A DNA stretch of 64,000 nt. Origin: BD2-11 clade cluster bacterium bin43 (GTDB lineage: Bacteria; Gemmatimonadota; Gemmatimonadetes; Longimicrobiales; Gaopeijiaceae). The notes beneath the pieces were generated by a model. The model did not search any database, had not been told where the DNA came from, and worked only from the letters and a program-made list of their open reading frames with translations. The position numbers were made by a program, and so were the translations under genes. Of this stretch, positions 35,452 to 43,501 are shown piece after piece; the stretch's first letter is position 1; the number at the start of each line of letters is the position of its first letter. Location: the NCBI GenBank assembly GCA_002238605.1, contig MPMR01000011.1, positions 1-64,000 of the forward strand, written 5' to 3'.

Positions 35452-38400
35452 TCAGAAGGTGACCCGCAGCTCGAGGTGCATGCTGGTGAGCGGTGCCATG
35501 AGCCGGTGGTTGGCGCTCCCGAAATCGGATGTGCCCATCTCGGGATCCAGTACCGGAAGACCGGGATTCCCCGCCTGCGTGCCGAGGAAGTTCCCCACCT
35601 CCTTCTGCCGCTGCCAGATGGTCAGCAGCTCGCGGCCCGAGAAGGACATTGAAGCCCGGTCCGCCCCGATGCGATTCGCCATCGCCTCGGTGAAGTTGTA
35701 GCGGACTCCGACCTCGCGCAGCTTCCAGAAGTCGGCGTCGAAGTACCCCCAGGTCGCCTGGGAACGATAGCGGTCGCCCGCCACCCAGACCGGGTCGCAC
35801 TCGCAGCGGGAGTCGTAGCTGTTGTTGTAGCGGTGCCCCCACTCCTGGGCCCCGTCCAGCCCGACCTTGCCGAAGCCGCCATCCGCCAGGATGTGGATGG
35901 AGACCGCGTTGTCGAGAAGACTGATGCTGGGGTTGACGGAGAACCTGTACGGGAAGAAGGCCGGGCCCGCCATGATGTTGTATCCGGCGTCGCCGCAGGG
36001 AATCGTCGGACCTCCGAGGATTACGCCATACTGGTCGGTCGGCCCGGTGCCGGAGGGAACCGTGGCCGGAGTTCCATCGGGACCCACGATGACACCCGCG
36101 TCGCACATGGCGCTGACGTTCTCGCCGTACGCGTTGCGGACGGGACCGTTGGGGTCGAACTGGGCCGACATCACGTAGTACCGGGGTTCGGAGTAGTTCG
36201 GATACGGCAGTCCGATCCGGATCTCGCGGGTGCCCGCGAAGCTCCCCAGGTCCTTGATCCGGTTCATCACGTAGGATCCGGTGAGGCCCAGGTTGATGGA
36301 GAGCCCGGGTCGCTCGTACAGCCGGGTGTTGACCGAAGCCTCCCACCCCCAGTTGTCGATGCGGCCCAGGTTGCGCTGGGTGAACCCGCCGAAGCCGAGG
36401 CTGGGCGGCAGCGGCACGGCCAGGAGCGCGTCCTCGTTCTTCTGGTCGAAGTACGTGAACTCGGCCGAGACCCGGTCGTCCAGCAGCGCGACGTCGAACC
36501 CGACTTCGAGCTCGGTGCTGCGCTCGGGACCCACCGCGGGGTTGCCCGGGTTGCTGGGATCAAGGGCCGTCGTCCCGCCGGCCCCGGGGATGACGCTGTA
36601 CTGGTTGGTGCCGGCGAAGGCGTCCGGCTGTCGGCCCGCCTGGCCCCACGCGCCGCGCAGACGGAACGAGTTGATCATGTCGAAGTTCCAGAAACTCTCC
36701 TCGGAAATGACCCAGGTGGACGAGACCTTGGGATAGGTCTCCGGCTCGAGCTCGGCGCCGAAGGCCGAATTGTCGTCGAAGCGCACGGCGCCGGTCAGGA
36801 ACAGCCGGTCGTTGTAGCTGAACTCCTCCTGCACGTAGAAGCCGATGGACTTGTTCTCGATGTAATCGAAGTTGAGATCGGCGCTCGCCGGCGGAGTCTG
36901 GTTGACGGTGCGCGAGAACGGAGAGGCGAATCCGCGTCCGGTGGTGCCGAGCATGGAGAGGCGCTCGGAGTAGTACTGCGCGCCCACCGAGGTGGCGCTG
37001 CCCCATGAGTCGGTTACCGGCAATCTGGCGGTCGCGGACCAGTCCGCGGTGAGGTTGGTGGTGACCGGCCTCTCGAGAACGACCAGCCCGGAGGCGGTCT
37101 CCTCGTACACCGGCGAAAGCTGAACCTCCAGCGGCCACAGCACGTTGTTCTCGTCCCAGCCCTTGTCGATCCCCACCACGACCCGTGACGAGAGCCAGTC
37201 GCCGGTGGTGAAGTTGAGCGTTCCGCTTCCGGTGAAGCGGCTGAACTCACGCGTCGCCTCCAGCTTGGCCACGTCGGAGGGGAGGTGCTCCTGGAAGCCC
37301 ATCAGCCGGGCGCAGGCGTTGCGCCCGTTGATGCGCGGATAGCAGAAGCCGTTGCCCCAGGCCAGGTCCTCCCAGATGCCGCCGTCGCCGTCCGCGGGCG
37401 AGAGGAACCTCGTCTTCCCGTCCACATATCCCGTGGAGACGTCGAGCGCGAAGTTCTCCGAGAAGACGACCCCCAGGTTGGCGCGCAACCGCAGCGCCTT
37501 GTTCCAGTTGTAGTAGGTGATGCCTTCGTCGTTGTCGTAGTTGCCGGAGAGGAAGTAGCGGTAGTTCTGGGTTCCCCCGCGAACGCCCAGGTTGTAGCTC
37601 TGGCTGAGCCCGCGCTGGAACAGCTCTTCCTGCGGCCAGGGGAAGGCGCCCTGCTCGATCAGGACGTTGGACTCCTCGTAGGCGTTGTAGGACACGAGCC
37701 CCTCGCCCTCGCGGCAAGGCGGGTCGAAGCTGTTCTGGCACGTCCACTTGGTGCCGATTCGCGCCGCCGGATTCCGCAGGTAGTTGGTGCCCATGCGTAC
37801 CGAGGCGTCGAACTGGGCCTCGCCCTCGGCGCCGCGCTTGGTGATGATCTGGATCACTCCGGCGGATGCCTCGGTCCCGTACAGCGTCGCCGCAGCGGGC
37901 CCCTTGATGATCTCGATGCTCTCGATGTCCTGGGGATTGAAGTCGTTGAGGACGTTGACCTCACGCTCATTCCCCAGATCGGGCCCGGCCTGCGAGTTGT
38001 TGTTGACCCGCACGCCGTCGACGTAGATGAGCGGGTTGGAGCCGAGATTGAAGCTCCCCGTGCCCCGCACCTCGATGGCCGAACCCGTGCCGACGTTTCC
38101 GCTGGCGCGGGCAAACTGGACCCCGGGGGTCCGGGCGGTCAGCAGGTCCTGCATGTTGAGGATCGCGACCTCCTGGGTGACCTGTGCCGCCTCCAGGGTC
38201 GCGACCGCGTTCCCGATCGCGCGCCGCTGGGTGCCGCCGGGCGTTCCGGTCACGATGATCTCGTCGAGCCCGAGCGCCTCCTCGGTCAGCTGGAACTCCA
38301 GCAGAGCGGTCTCGTCGGCCGCCACCGTCACCTCGATGGTCGAGGAGGTGTAACCGATGCGCTGGGCCGTGACCGAGTGAGTTCCGGCGGGCACGCCCGG

Positions 38401-38598
38401 CATCAGGAAGCGCCCGTTCTGCTGGGTGAGCGCGCCGATGCTGGGTTCCGCGATGAAGACCTGCACGGCGGCGAGCGGCTCGCCGGTCTGCCGGTCGGTT
38501 ACCGTGCCTGTCAGGGTCGCCTGTTGCGCGTGCGCCCCCGGCACAAACACCAGAAAGGCCACCGCGTACAGCGGTAAGAGACAAAGTGGTCGAAGCAT
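35452..38598 (-). CDS. SusC/RagA-family TonB-linked outer-membrane protein (pair 1)
   Basis: A 1048-residue outer-membrane TonB-dependent transporter. A signal peptide ends near GAHAQQ; a carboxypeptidase-like regulatory domain follows (ATLTGTVTDRQTGEPLAAVQVF), then the TonB-box-like LDEIIVTG, a plug domain (IYVDGVRVNNN; IEIIKGPAAATLYGTEAS) and a long beta barrel ending in LELRVTF with the C-terminal aromatic. ATG 38598 follows a GGAGG; longer in-frame openings upstream are not needed. SusD 1 begins 34 nt downstream. A consensus promoter lies about 230 nt upstream (38825-38853). Confidence 0.93.
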   Translation of the reverse strand: MLRPLCLLPLYAVAFLVFVPGAHAQQATLTGTVTDRQTGEPLAAVQVFIAEPSIGALTQQNGRFLMPGVPAGTHSVTAQRIGYTSSTIEVTVAADETALLEFQLTEEALGLDEIIVTGTPGGTQRRAIGNAVATLEAAQVTQEVAILNMQDLLTARTPGVQFARASGNVGTGSAIEVRGTGSFNLGSNPLIYVDGVRVNNNSQAGPDLGNEREVNVLNDFNPQDIESIEIIKGPAAATLYGTEASAGVIQIITKRGAEGEAQFDASVRMGTNYLRNPAARIGTKWTCQNSFDPPCREGEGLVSYNAYEESNVLIEQGAFPWPQEELFQRGLSQSYNLGVRGGTQNYRYFLSGNYDNDEGITYYNWNKALRLRANLGVVFSENFALDVSTGYVDGKTRFLSPADGDGGIWEDLAWGNGFCYPRINGRNACARLMGFQEHLPSDVAKLEATREFSRFTGSGTLNFTTGDWLSSRVVVGIDKGWDENNVLWPLEVQLSPVYEETASGLVVLERPVTTNLTADWSATARLPVTDSWGSATSVGAQYYSERLSMLGTTGRGFASPFSRTVNQTPPASADLNFDYIENKSIGFYVQEEFSYNDRLFLTGAVRFDDNSAFGAELEPETYPKVSSTWVISEESFWNFDMINSFRLRGAWGQAGRQPDAFAGTNQYSVIPGAGGTTALDPSNPGNPAVGPERSTELEVGFDVALLDDRVSAEFTYFDQKNEDALLAVPLPPSLGFGGFTQRNLGRIDNWGWEASVNTRLYERPGLSINLGLTGSYVMNRIKDLGSFAGTREIRIGLPYPNYSEPRYYVMSAQFDPNGPVRNAYGENVSAMCDAGVIVGPDGTPATVPSGTGPTDQYGVILGGPTIPCGDAGYNIMAGPAFFPYRFSVNPSISLLDNAVSIHILADGGFGKVGLDGAQEWGHRYNNSYDSRCECDPVWVAGDRYRSQATWGYFDADFWKLREVGVRYNFTEAMANRIGADRASMSFSGRELLTIWQRQKEVGNFLGTQAGNPGLPVLDPEMGTSDFGSANHRLMAPLTSMHLELRVTF

Positions 38599-38901
38599 GG
38601 ATCCTCCAAGGCAGGAGATGTGTTGGGATGCGCCACGGCGAGACGGTCCCCGAAGGCGGCGCCAGGCGCGAAAAGGGCACGAGAATAGTGCACCGGGAGG
38701 TGGGTCACGCGGGACGCGCTGCAGGCGAGGGAAACAGGCAGCGCTACCAGTCCCGGCGACTCCGGCAGCGGAAATCCTCCGGCAGTCCGCGAATCGCGAT
38801 CGGTGAAGCTGATCGCCCTTCTGACTGATACGGAGCGGGGTTCCGCGTGTCAAACTTCAGGGTTTTCGGCGGTTACGTGCGCCGGCGGCGGATGTGCGAG
38901 C
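38599..38901. other. 303-bp gap between SusC 1 and the plug-only pseudogene
   Basis: Apart from the promoter at 38825-38853 this stretch shows no gene. It would give the SusC 1 mRNA a leader of about 220 nt. No riboswitch family was recognised in it. Confidence 0.5.
38825..38853 (-). promoter_or_regulatory. Sigma70-type promoter for SusC 1
   Basis: On the minus strand TTGACA (38853-38848) and TATCAG (38830-38825) are separated by exactly 17 bp. The -35 is a perfect consensus and the -10 matches at T, A, T, A. It is the best promoter match seen in the window. The predicted transcript starts near 38818. Confidence 0.65.
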
Positions 38902-39614
38902 TCAGCCCGGACCCGATCGGGTTTCGATATGGATGGAGCCGTCCGCGGATCCCTGGAGAAAGCCCGAAGCCGGACCGCGCAGCACCCGGATGTTGCGCAC
39001 GTCCCGTGCCGGAATCTGGCTCAGCACCTCCATCGCCGGGCCGAAGGTTCCGATCCGCACGCCGTCGAGAAACACCGTCGGCTCACCGCCGGGCCCGAAG
39101 GTCCCGGTCCCGCGCAGGCGCACCGGGTTCGTGTTCAGGCCCAGGTTCCCCGAGTTCGGGTTCATGTCCAGCACCTTGCGGGCCACCAGTTCGGCGGCGG
39201 TCCTGGCCTCGCTCACGCCGACGGGGGGGTCACGAGCTCTCCCAGGATGACGTCGGCCCTGGGCATCATGACCTGCATGTAGAGGACGACGTCCTGCACC
39301 ACCTCGACCTGCTCCACAATCACAGGATAGCCCGGCGCCTCGATGCGCACGGCCAGCGAGCCGAGCGGCACGCCCTCGAACGAGAATGTGCCGTCTCCCC
39401 CGGTCACCGCCTCGAGCTCGGTACCCACCACCGTCACACGGGCCGAGTCGATGAGGGACATCGTGGCCTGGTCGGCGACCACCCCGTGGAGCGGGCGCTG
39501 GGCGGCGGCCGGGCCCGTCGCGAACCCGATCCCGGACACGAGGAGGGCCGGAAGGCCGGGATTCGCACGCAGCAGGCGAAGCAAGCGGATTGGCGGGCCG
39601 GAGAGCAGCTTCAT
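38902..39614 (-). pseudogene. Frameshifted plug-only TonB-receptor-like protein (copy 1)
   Basis: Two frames together make one protein. From ATG 39614 the first frame encodes a signal peptide and a carboxypeptidase-like regulatory domain (RPLHGVVADQATMSLIDSARV; FSFEGVPLGSLAVRIEAPG) and stops at 39213. A second frame continues VGVSEARTAAEL, then VRLRGTGTF, TVFLDGVRI and IRVLRGPASGFLQGSADGS, a TonB plug domain, ending at 38902. The frames meet at a seven-base C run on the coding strand (39223-39229); one extra C would join them. There is no barrel. It is followed by SusC 1 on the same strand. It may be a real break, a sequencing slip or -1 frameshifting. Confidence 0.75.
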
Positions 39615-39757
39615 CGGACCTCCATCGGTCCATGTGGCCTATCAGTACCTATGATTATACGCGCACGGGGAGCATTGCGCCCGGTGCGCCCCCCGGGTGC
39701 GGGCCGGCTTCCACCAGGGAGCCGCGTCTTCGGTAACCCCAGGACCAGGGTATCCAC

Positions 39758-40198
39758 ATGCCGCGAGCCAGCCGGCGCATGTCGCGAGTCAGCCGCAGGA
39801 TGTGGTATCTGCCAGCGATCCCGCTGCGCGTGCTCCCGATCGTGCTGCTGTCGTCCGCGCTGGCCGGCTGTGCCTCCGCCCGGGGGGACGGTCTCGGGCC
39901 GCCCGGCCGCGCGGAAGGCATATCCCTGGAGGTGCAGAACCAGAGCCGCAACGCGGTGACCATCTACGTATGGAGCGAGACCTACCAGAACCGGCTGGGG
40001 ATGGTCGAGGCGCTCAACCGCGACACCTTCAGCTTTCGCTGGAATCTGGCCGGTCGCGTGTACTTCATGATGGACTTTCTGGCACAGGGATGCGTGCTGT
40101 CGGAGCCCATCGACGTCATCGACGGCGACGAGCTGATCCTCACCGTGCAGCCGATCGACCAACGGCGCGCCTCCCGCGCCGCCTGCCGCAGGCCGTAG
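39758..40198 (+). CDS. Small lipoprotein of unknown function
   Basis: A 146-residue lipoprotein with the signal ending SSALAGC. After the signal the mature part (about 100 residues) has a beta-rich pattern (GISLEVQNQSRNAVTIYVWSE) with no recognised domain. ATG 39758 gives an extended basic N-terminus; ATG 39800 also gives a normal lipoprotein signal. The gene diverges from the plug-only gene across about 140 bp. A beta-sandwich or ligand-binding fold seems possible, but nothing specific can be claimed. Confidence 0.68.
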   Translation: MPRASRRMSRVSRRMWYLPAIPLRVLPIVLLSSALAGCASARGDGLGPPGRAEGISLEVQNQSRNAVTIYVWSETYQNRLGMVEALNRDTFSFRWNLAGRVYFMMDFLAQGCVLSEPIDVIDGDELILTVQPIDQRRASRAACRRP

Positions 40199-40267
40199 CT
40201 CCGCCCGCACAGGGGCCGCGGGTCTTGAGCCCCGGACAGGGTGCACCGCCGAGCGCCGGCGCACGGT

Positions 40268-41656
40268 CTACGGTGTCCCGCCCCTCTCCAACTCGTAGCG
40301 GTACCCGAGCGCCCGTCCCTCGATGGAAACGCGAAAGTCCGCGCTGGCGCCCGGACCCGGAGCGCTGGCCTCCAGAAACCTCTCTCCCAGCGGGCCTGCG
40401 TTGTCGTAGAAGATAAAGCGCAGCCGCACGGGCGCCCCCTCCGGCTGAGCGTTCCCGACGAGGCGCCCCTGGACCACGGTCCCCTCCTCGGTCACGCTCA
40501 GCCTCAGCCCGTCGAGGTGGATGGGGAGGCTGTCGGAACGGGCCACTCCGGCGCGCGCTCCGGCTTCATCCCCTGTCTCCAGCCGGGCCCGCGCCGTGAT
40601 GAGATGCGCGGGTTCGCTCAGGGGGTCGACCGCCAGCAGTCGATCGCCTGCGTCGGCCAGCGCCGCCCATGCCTCGGTCGCGAACAGCGCGTTCGCGTAG
40701 TTGAACCACGCATCCCGCGAGTCGGGCTGCTTGTCCGTGAGAAGCTTGAACGCCCGCGCGGCCTGGTCGTAGCGCGAGGAGCGGAAGAGCGCGATTCCCA
40801 GGTTGAACAGGTCGGCCGCGGCCAGTGATTCGTCGGTCAGAAGCGACGCGTAGAGTTCCGTGGCCTCGTCCGTGCGTCCCAGCTCCACGAGGGTCCTCGC
40901 GAGATCGCTCCGCGCCCGGATGCTCGCGGGATCCCGGGCCAGCTGCCGCCGCAGCAGCGGTTCGGCGTCGGCGAAGCGCCCCGTGGCCAGGAGGAGCTGC
41001 ACGAGTCGATCCTCCGTGTCGGCGCGCAGTTCGGCGCGCACGCGGACCTCGTCCTCCCCCAGCACGCGCGTCGCGGGCCGCCGCTCCAGCCCGCGTAGCG
41101 CATCCTGATACACCCGGATCGCCTCGTCCCGGCGCCCCAGCTCCACCAGAAGGCTGGCGAGGTTTCGATGCGCCGCGGGCTGCAGGTCGTAGATCGCGGT
41201 TGCCTGCAGCCAATGCTCGGCGGCCACATTAAGTTCTCCGCGCGCATAGGCCTCCAGGCCCACGTTGAAGGCCCGGGCCCATGCGGCCTCCCGTTCCGGC
41301 TCGATGTCGAGCTCGTACGCGGGGTAGATGCGCCGGGCTTCCCGGAACCAGCCGTGGGCGTCCCCGTACTCCCCGAGCCTGGCCCCGGCCACCCCGGCCA
41401 GGAAGTAATGGATCGAGTTGCCCGGATCGGCGTCGATCCCCTCCAGGGCCTGTTGGAGGGCAGCCTCCTCCTCCCCGTCGATGTTCAGGTAGAGGGTGGC
41501 GGTCTGGGAAAACCGGGTCTCGACGGGTGGCACGCCCGGAGGGTAGACGATCCCGGTCGGGGACCGCACCGGCCCCCGCGGCCCGCGTCCGCCCACGCAC
41601 CCCGCGAGGATCAGCGTCGCGAGCACGGCGGCGCAGGCGGGATGCCGGCGCATCAT
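40268..41656 (-). CDS. TPR-repeat lipoprotein
   Basis: A 462-residue lipoprotein (signal ends LILAGC, Cys at about 20) with TPR-like helical repeats, e.g. NLASLLVELGRRDEAIRVYQ, DLARTLVELGRTDEATELYA and NLGIALFRSSRYDQAARAF. A C-terminal beta-rich domain (about 380-462) follows. ATG 41656 overlaps the TonB-like stop (ATGA), so expression is coupled. TPR lipoproteins usually scaffold envelope complexes; here it may assist the TonB-like protein. The role of the C-terminal domain is unknown. Confidence 0.85.
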   Translation of the reverse strand: MMRRHPACAAVLATLILAGCVGGRGPRGPVRSPTGIVYPPGVPPVETRFSQTATLYLNIDGEEEAALQQALEGIDADPGNSIHYFLAGVAGARLGEYGDAHGWFREARRIYPAYELDIEPEREAAWARAFNVGLEAYARGELNVAAEHWLQATAIYDLQPAAHRNLASLLVELGRRDEAIRVYQDALRGLERRPATRVLGEDEVRVRAELRADTEDRLVQLLLATGRFADAEPLLRRQLARDPASIRARSDLARTLVELGRTDEATELYASLLTDESLAAADLFNLGIALFRSSRYDQAARAFKLLTDKQPDSRDAWFNYANALFATEAWAALADAGDRLLAVDPLSEPAHLITARARLETGDEAGARAGVARSDSLPIHLDGLRLSVTEEGTVVQGRLVGNAQPEGAPVRLRFIFYDNAGPLGERFLEASAPGPGASADFRVSIEGRALGYRYELERGGTP

Positions 41657-42522
41657 GTCCACGGGAAGGGGATGCTGAAGACCGCGGATCGGGCCACCGC
41701 CACTCCCTGCTCCCTGGCGGGCCGAAACAGGATCACTTCGTTCACGAGTTCCAGCGCAATCTCGTCGACGCGCCGATCTCCACTGGACTCCATGACCTCT
41801 GACCATTCCACGGACCCCGTGCGGTCGATCCACAGGGTAATGCGCACGGTCCGGAAGTCCTCCTCGGCCAGACCCGCGCCCGCCGCGGACCGGCGCATGA
41901 ACTCCATCACTTCGTCGGGATTGCGCACCAGCACCCAGGCCGAGAGCGACGTCAGAGACAGTTCGGGTTCGAGAACGGAGAGCCGGTCCAGATCCAGTTC
42001 GTCGGGATCCGGCAGAGACTCCAGCGACGCCGTCGAAGCTCTGCCGTCGATGGAAAGCGGGTCTTCCCCGGGGGTTCCGTCGCTCTCGGAGTCGACGGGG
42101 GTCTCGGGTTCGCCAACGTCCAGCTCCGGTTCGGCGAGAACCGGCCGGGGGGCGGAGCGCCCGCGCAGACGGTCCAGGAAGCTTCCCCCGCGACCCTCGC
42201 GGCCGCGATCCGCGAACTCGGCGGGATTCCCGTCCGCCGCCTCTTCCTCTTCGGCTTCCCGTGCGGACGCCGAGTCCTCACCTGCGCCCGACACGGCCGC
42301 GGCCACGATGGCCTCCACCCCCGGACCCCGCCCGGGCGGCTGGAGGAGAATCCACTCCGTTCCCTGGGCGCCGAAGACGGGCTGGGGCGCAAGGTCCCGC
42401 AACCTCCACCCCGGGAAGAAGGCGAAGCCGGCCACGTGAACGAACACGGCGACCACGATCGACCAGGCCAGCCGGTCGTCCCACTGCGCCTTGAAGCGGT
42501 CGTTGGCGGTGGGCGCGAACAT
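41653..42522 (-). CDS. TonB-like energy-transducing protein
   Basis: A 289-residue protein with one N-terminal membrane anchor (about 20-38), a long acidic periplasmic linker (EDSASAREAEEEEAAD and further D/E-rich stretches) instead of the usual Pro-rich spacer, and a C-terminal TonB domain (VRITLWIDRTGSVEWSEVMES, VDEIALELVNEVILFRPARE) ending in FPWT. It would energise TonB-dependent transporters such as the SusC proteins here. ExbB and ExbD are not in the window. The TPR gene follows with a 4-nt overlap. The acidic spacer is unusual. Confidence 0.82.
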   Translation of the reverse strand: MFAPTANDRFKAQWDDRLAWSIVVAVFVHVAGFAFFPGWRLRDLAPQPVFGAQGTEWILLQPPGRGPGVEAIVAAAVSGAGEDSASAREAEEEEAADGNPAEFADRGREGRGGSFLDRLRGRSAPRPVLAEPELDVGEPETPVDSESDGTPGEDPLSIDGRASTASLESLPDPDELDLDRLSVLEPELSLTSLSAWVLVRNPDEVMEFMRRSAAGAGLAEEDFRTVRITLWIDRTGSVEWSEVMESSGDRRVDEIALELVNEVILFRPAREQGVAVARSAVFSIPFPWT

Positions 42523-42635
42523 GGGTCACACTAGGGAGCGGCGTGCGGAAAGGACAAGCCCGCCCGAAGCCTGCATCACGGCGGAGGCCGTGCCCGGTGC
42601 GCGTCCAGCCCGGGACCGTCCCGGAACGGAGCCAC

Positions 42636-43400
42636 ATGAAGAACCCCTTCCCCTGGCTGGCGGCGATCCTGACGATGGCCGGGTTCATGATCTGGTTGTG
42701 GTCGGCGCAACCCGACCGTGTCGCGGACGTGCCCCTGCCACCCTCGGCCCCGGCCGAGCCGGACCGGACCGACCTTCCGACCGAGGGATCGTCGATGCCG
42801 TGCCAGGTCCCTCTCGCGTGGCGAATCGCGCGGCTGGACGAGGAGTTCGAGCTCGACGCCGCCACCGCGGAAACGGTGCTCAGGGAGGCTGCCGGGCTCT
42901 GGGAGGCAGCGCTCGGGCGGCCACTCTTCCTGCATGATCCGGAGGCTGGCATGCCGGTCCGGTTCATCTACGACGAGCGTCAGGCGCGCACCAACGAACG
43001 CAGGCGCCTGGAGGCGGCGCTCGAGAGAGAGCGCGCGACCCTGGATTCGGCGGGATTCGCGGCTCGCACACGCGAGCTGTCCGAACTCCTTCCTCCCGAT
43101 ACCGCGGAGGCGGGCGTCTACCGCGAAGCGGTGGTCCGCGACGGCGCGGGCGGGGTCGACGTCAGCCGCGAAATCCGCATCCATCGCTTCGCCGGACTGG
43201 ACGATCTGCGGCGCGTCGCGGCACACGAACTGGGTCATGCGCTGGGGCTCGGCCACGTGTCCGAGCCGGGGTCGCTGATGCGGGGCGGGCCGGCACGCGG
43301 GGAAGCGGATCCGGAAGATGCCGGCGTCGCCCCCGGCGACCGCGACCGACTGCGCGCGCTGTGTCCCGAAATCCGGGAGGGAAGCGCCGGCCCGGACTGA
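42636..43400 (+). CDS. Matrixin-type zinc metalloprotease
   Basis: A 254-residue secreted or membrane-anchored protease. The N-terminus has a signal-anchor (about 5-23). The zinc motif HELGHALGLGH provides H197, E198, H201 and H207, and M215 in PGSLM is the Met-turn, a metzincin/matrixin-like arrangement. ATG 42636 is chosen because CGGAG lies upstream; a longer in-frame start at 42543 lacks a clear site. The preceding residues 80-190 are the substrate-cleft region. It diverges from the TonB-like gene, so may be a separate unit. Confidence 0.85.
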   Translation: MKNPFPWLAAILTMAGFMIWLWSAQPDRVADVPLPPSAPAEPDRTDLPTEGSSMPCQVPLAWRIARLDEEFELDAATAETVLREAAGLWEAALGRPLFLHDPEAGMPVRFIYDERQARTNERRRLEAALERERATLDSAGFAARTRELSELLPPDTAEAGVYREAVVRDGAGGVDVSREIRIHRFAGLDDLRRVAAHELGHALGLGHVSEPGSLMRGGPARGEADPEDAGVAPGDRDRLRALCPEIREGSAGPD

Positions 43401-43410
43401 CTTGACCGCT

Positions 43411-43439
43411 TTGCGACTCCCGCTTGTCTACCCTATACT
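43411..43439 (+). promoter_or_regulatory. Promoter for the DUF1592 operon
   Basis: TTGCGA (43411-43416), 17 bp, and TATACT (43434-43439), a strong -10 match. Transcription would start near 43446, giving a leader of about 55 nt to ATG 43502. Confidence 0.6.
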
Positions 43440-43501
43440 GGAGGCTGGTGTGGAGTGTCTCGTCGCGACGAGGCGGGTCCCCTATGGTTCAGGCGGAGGC
43501 A

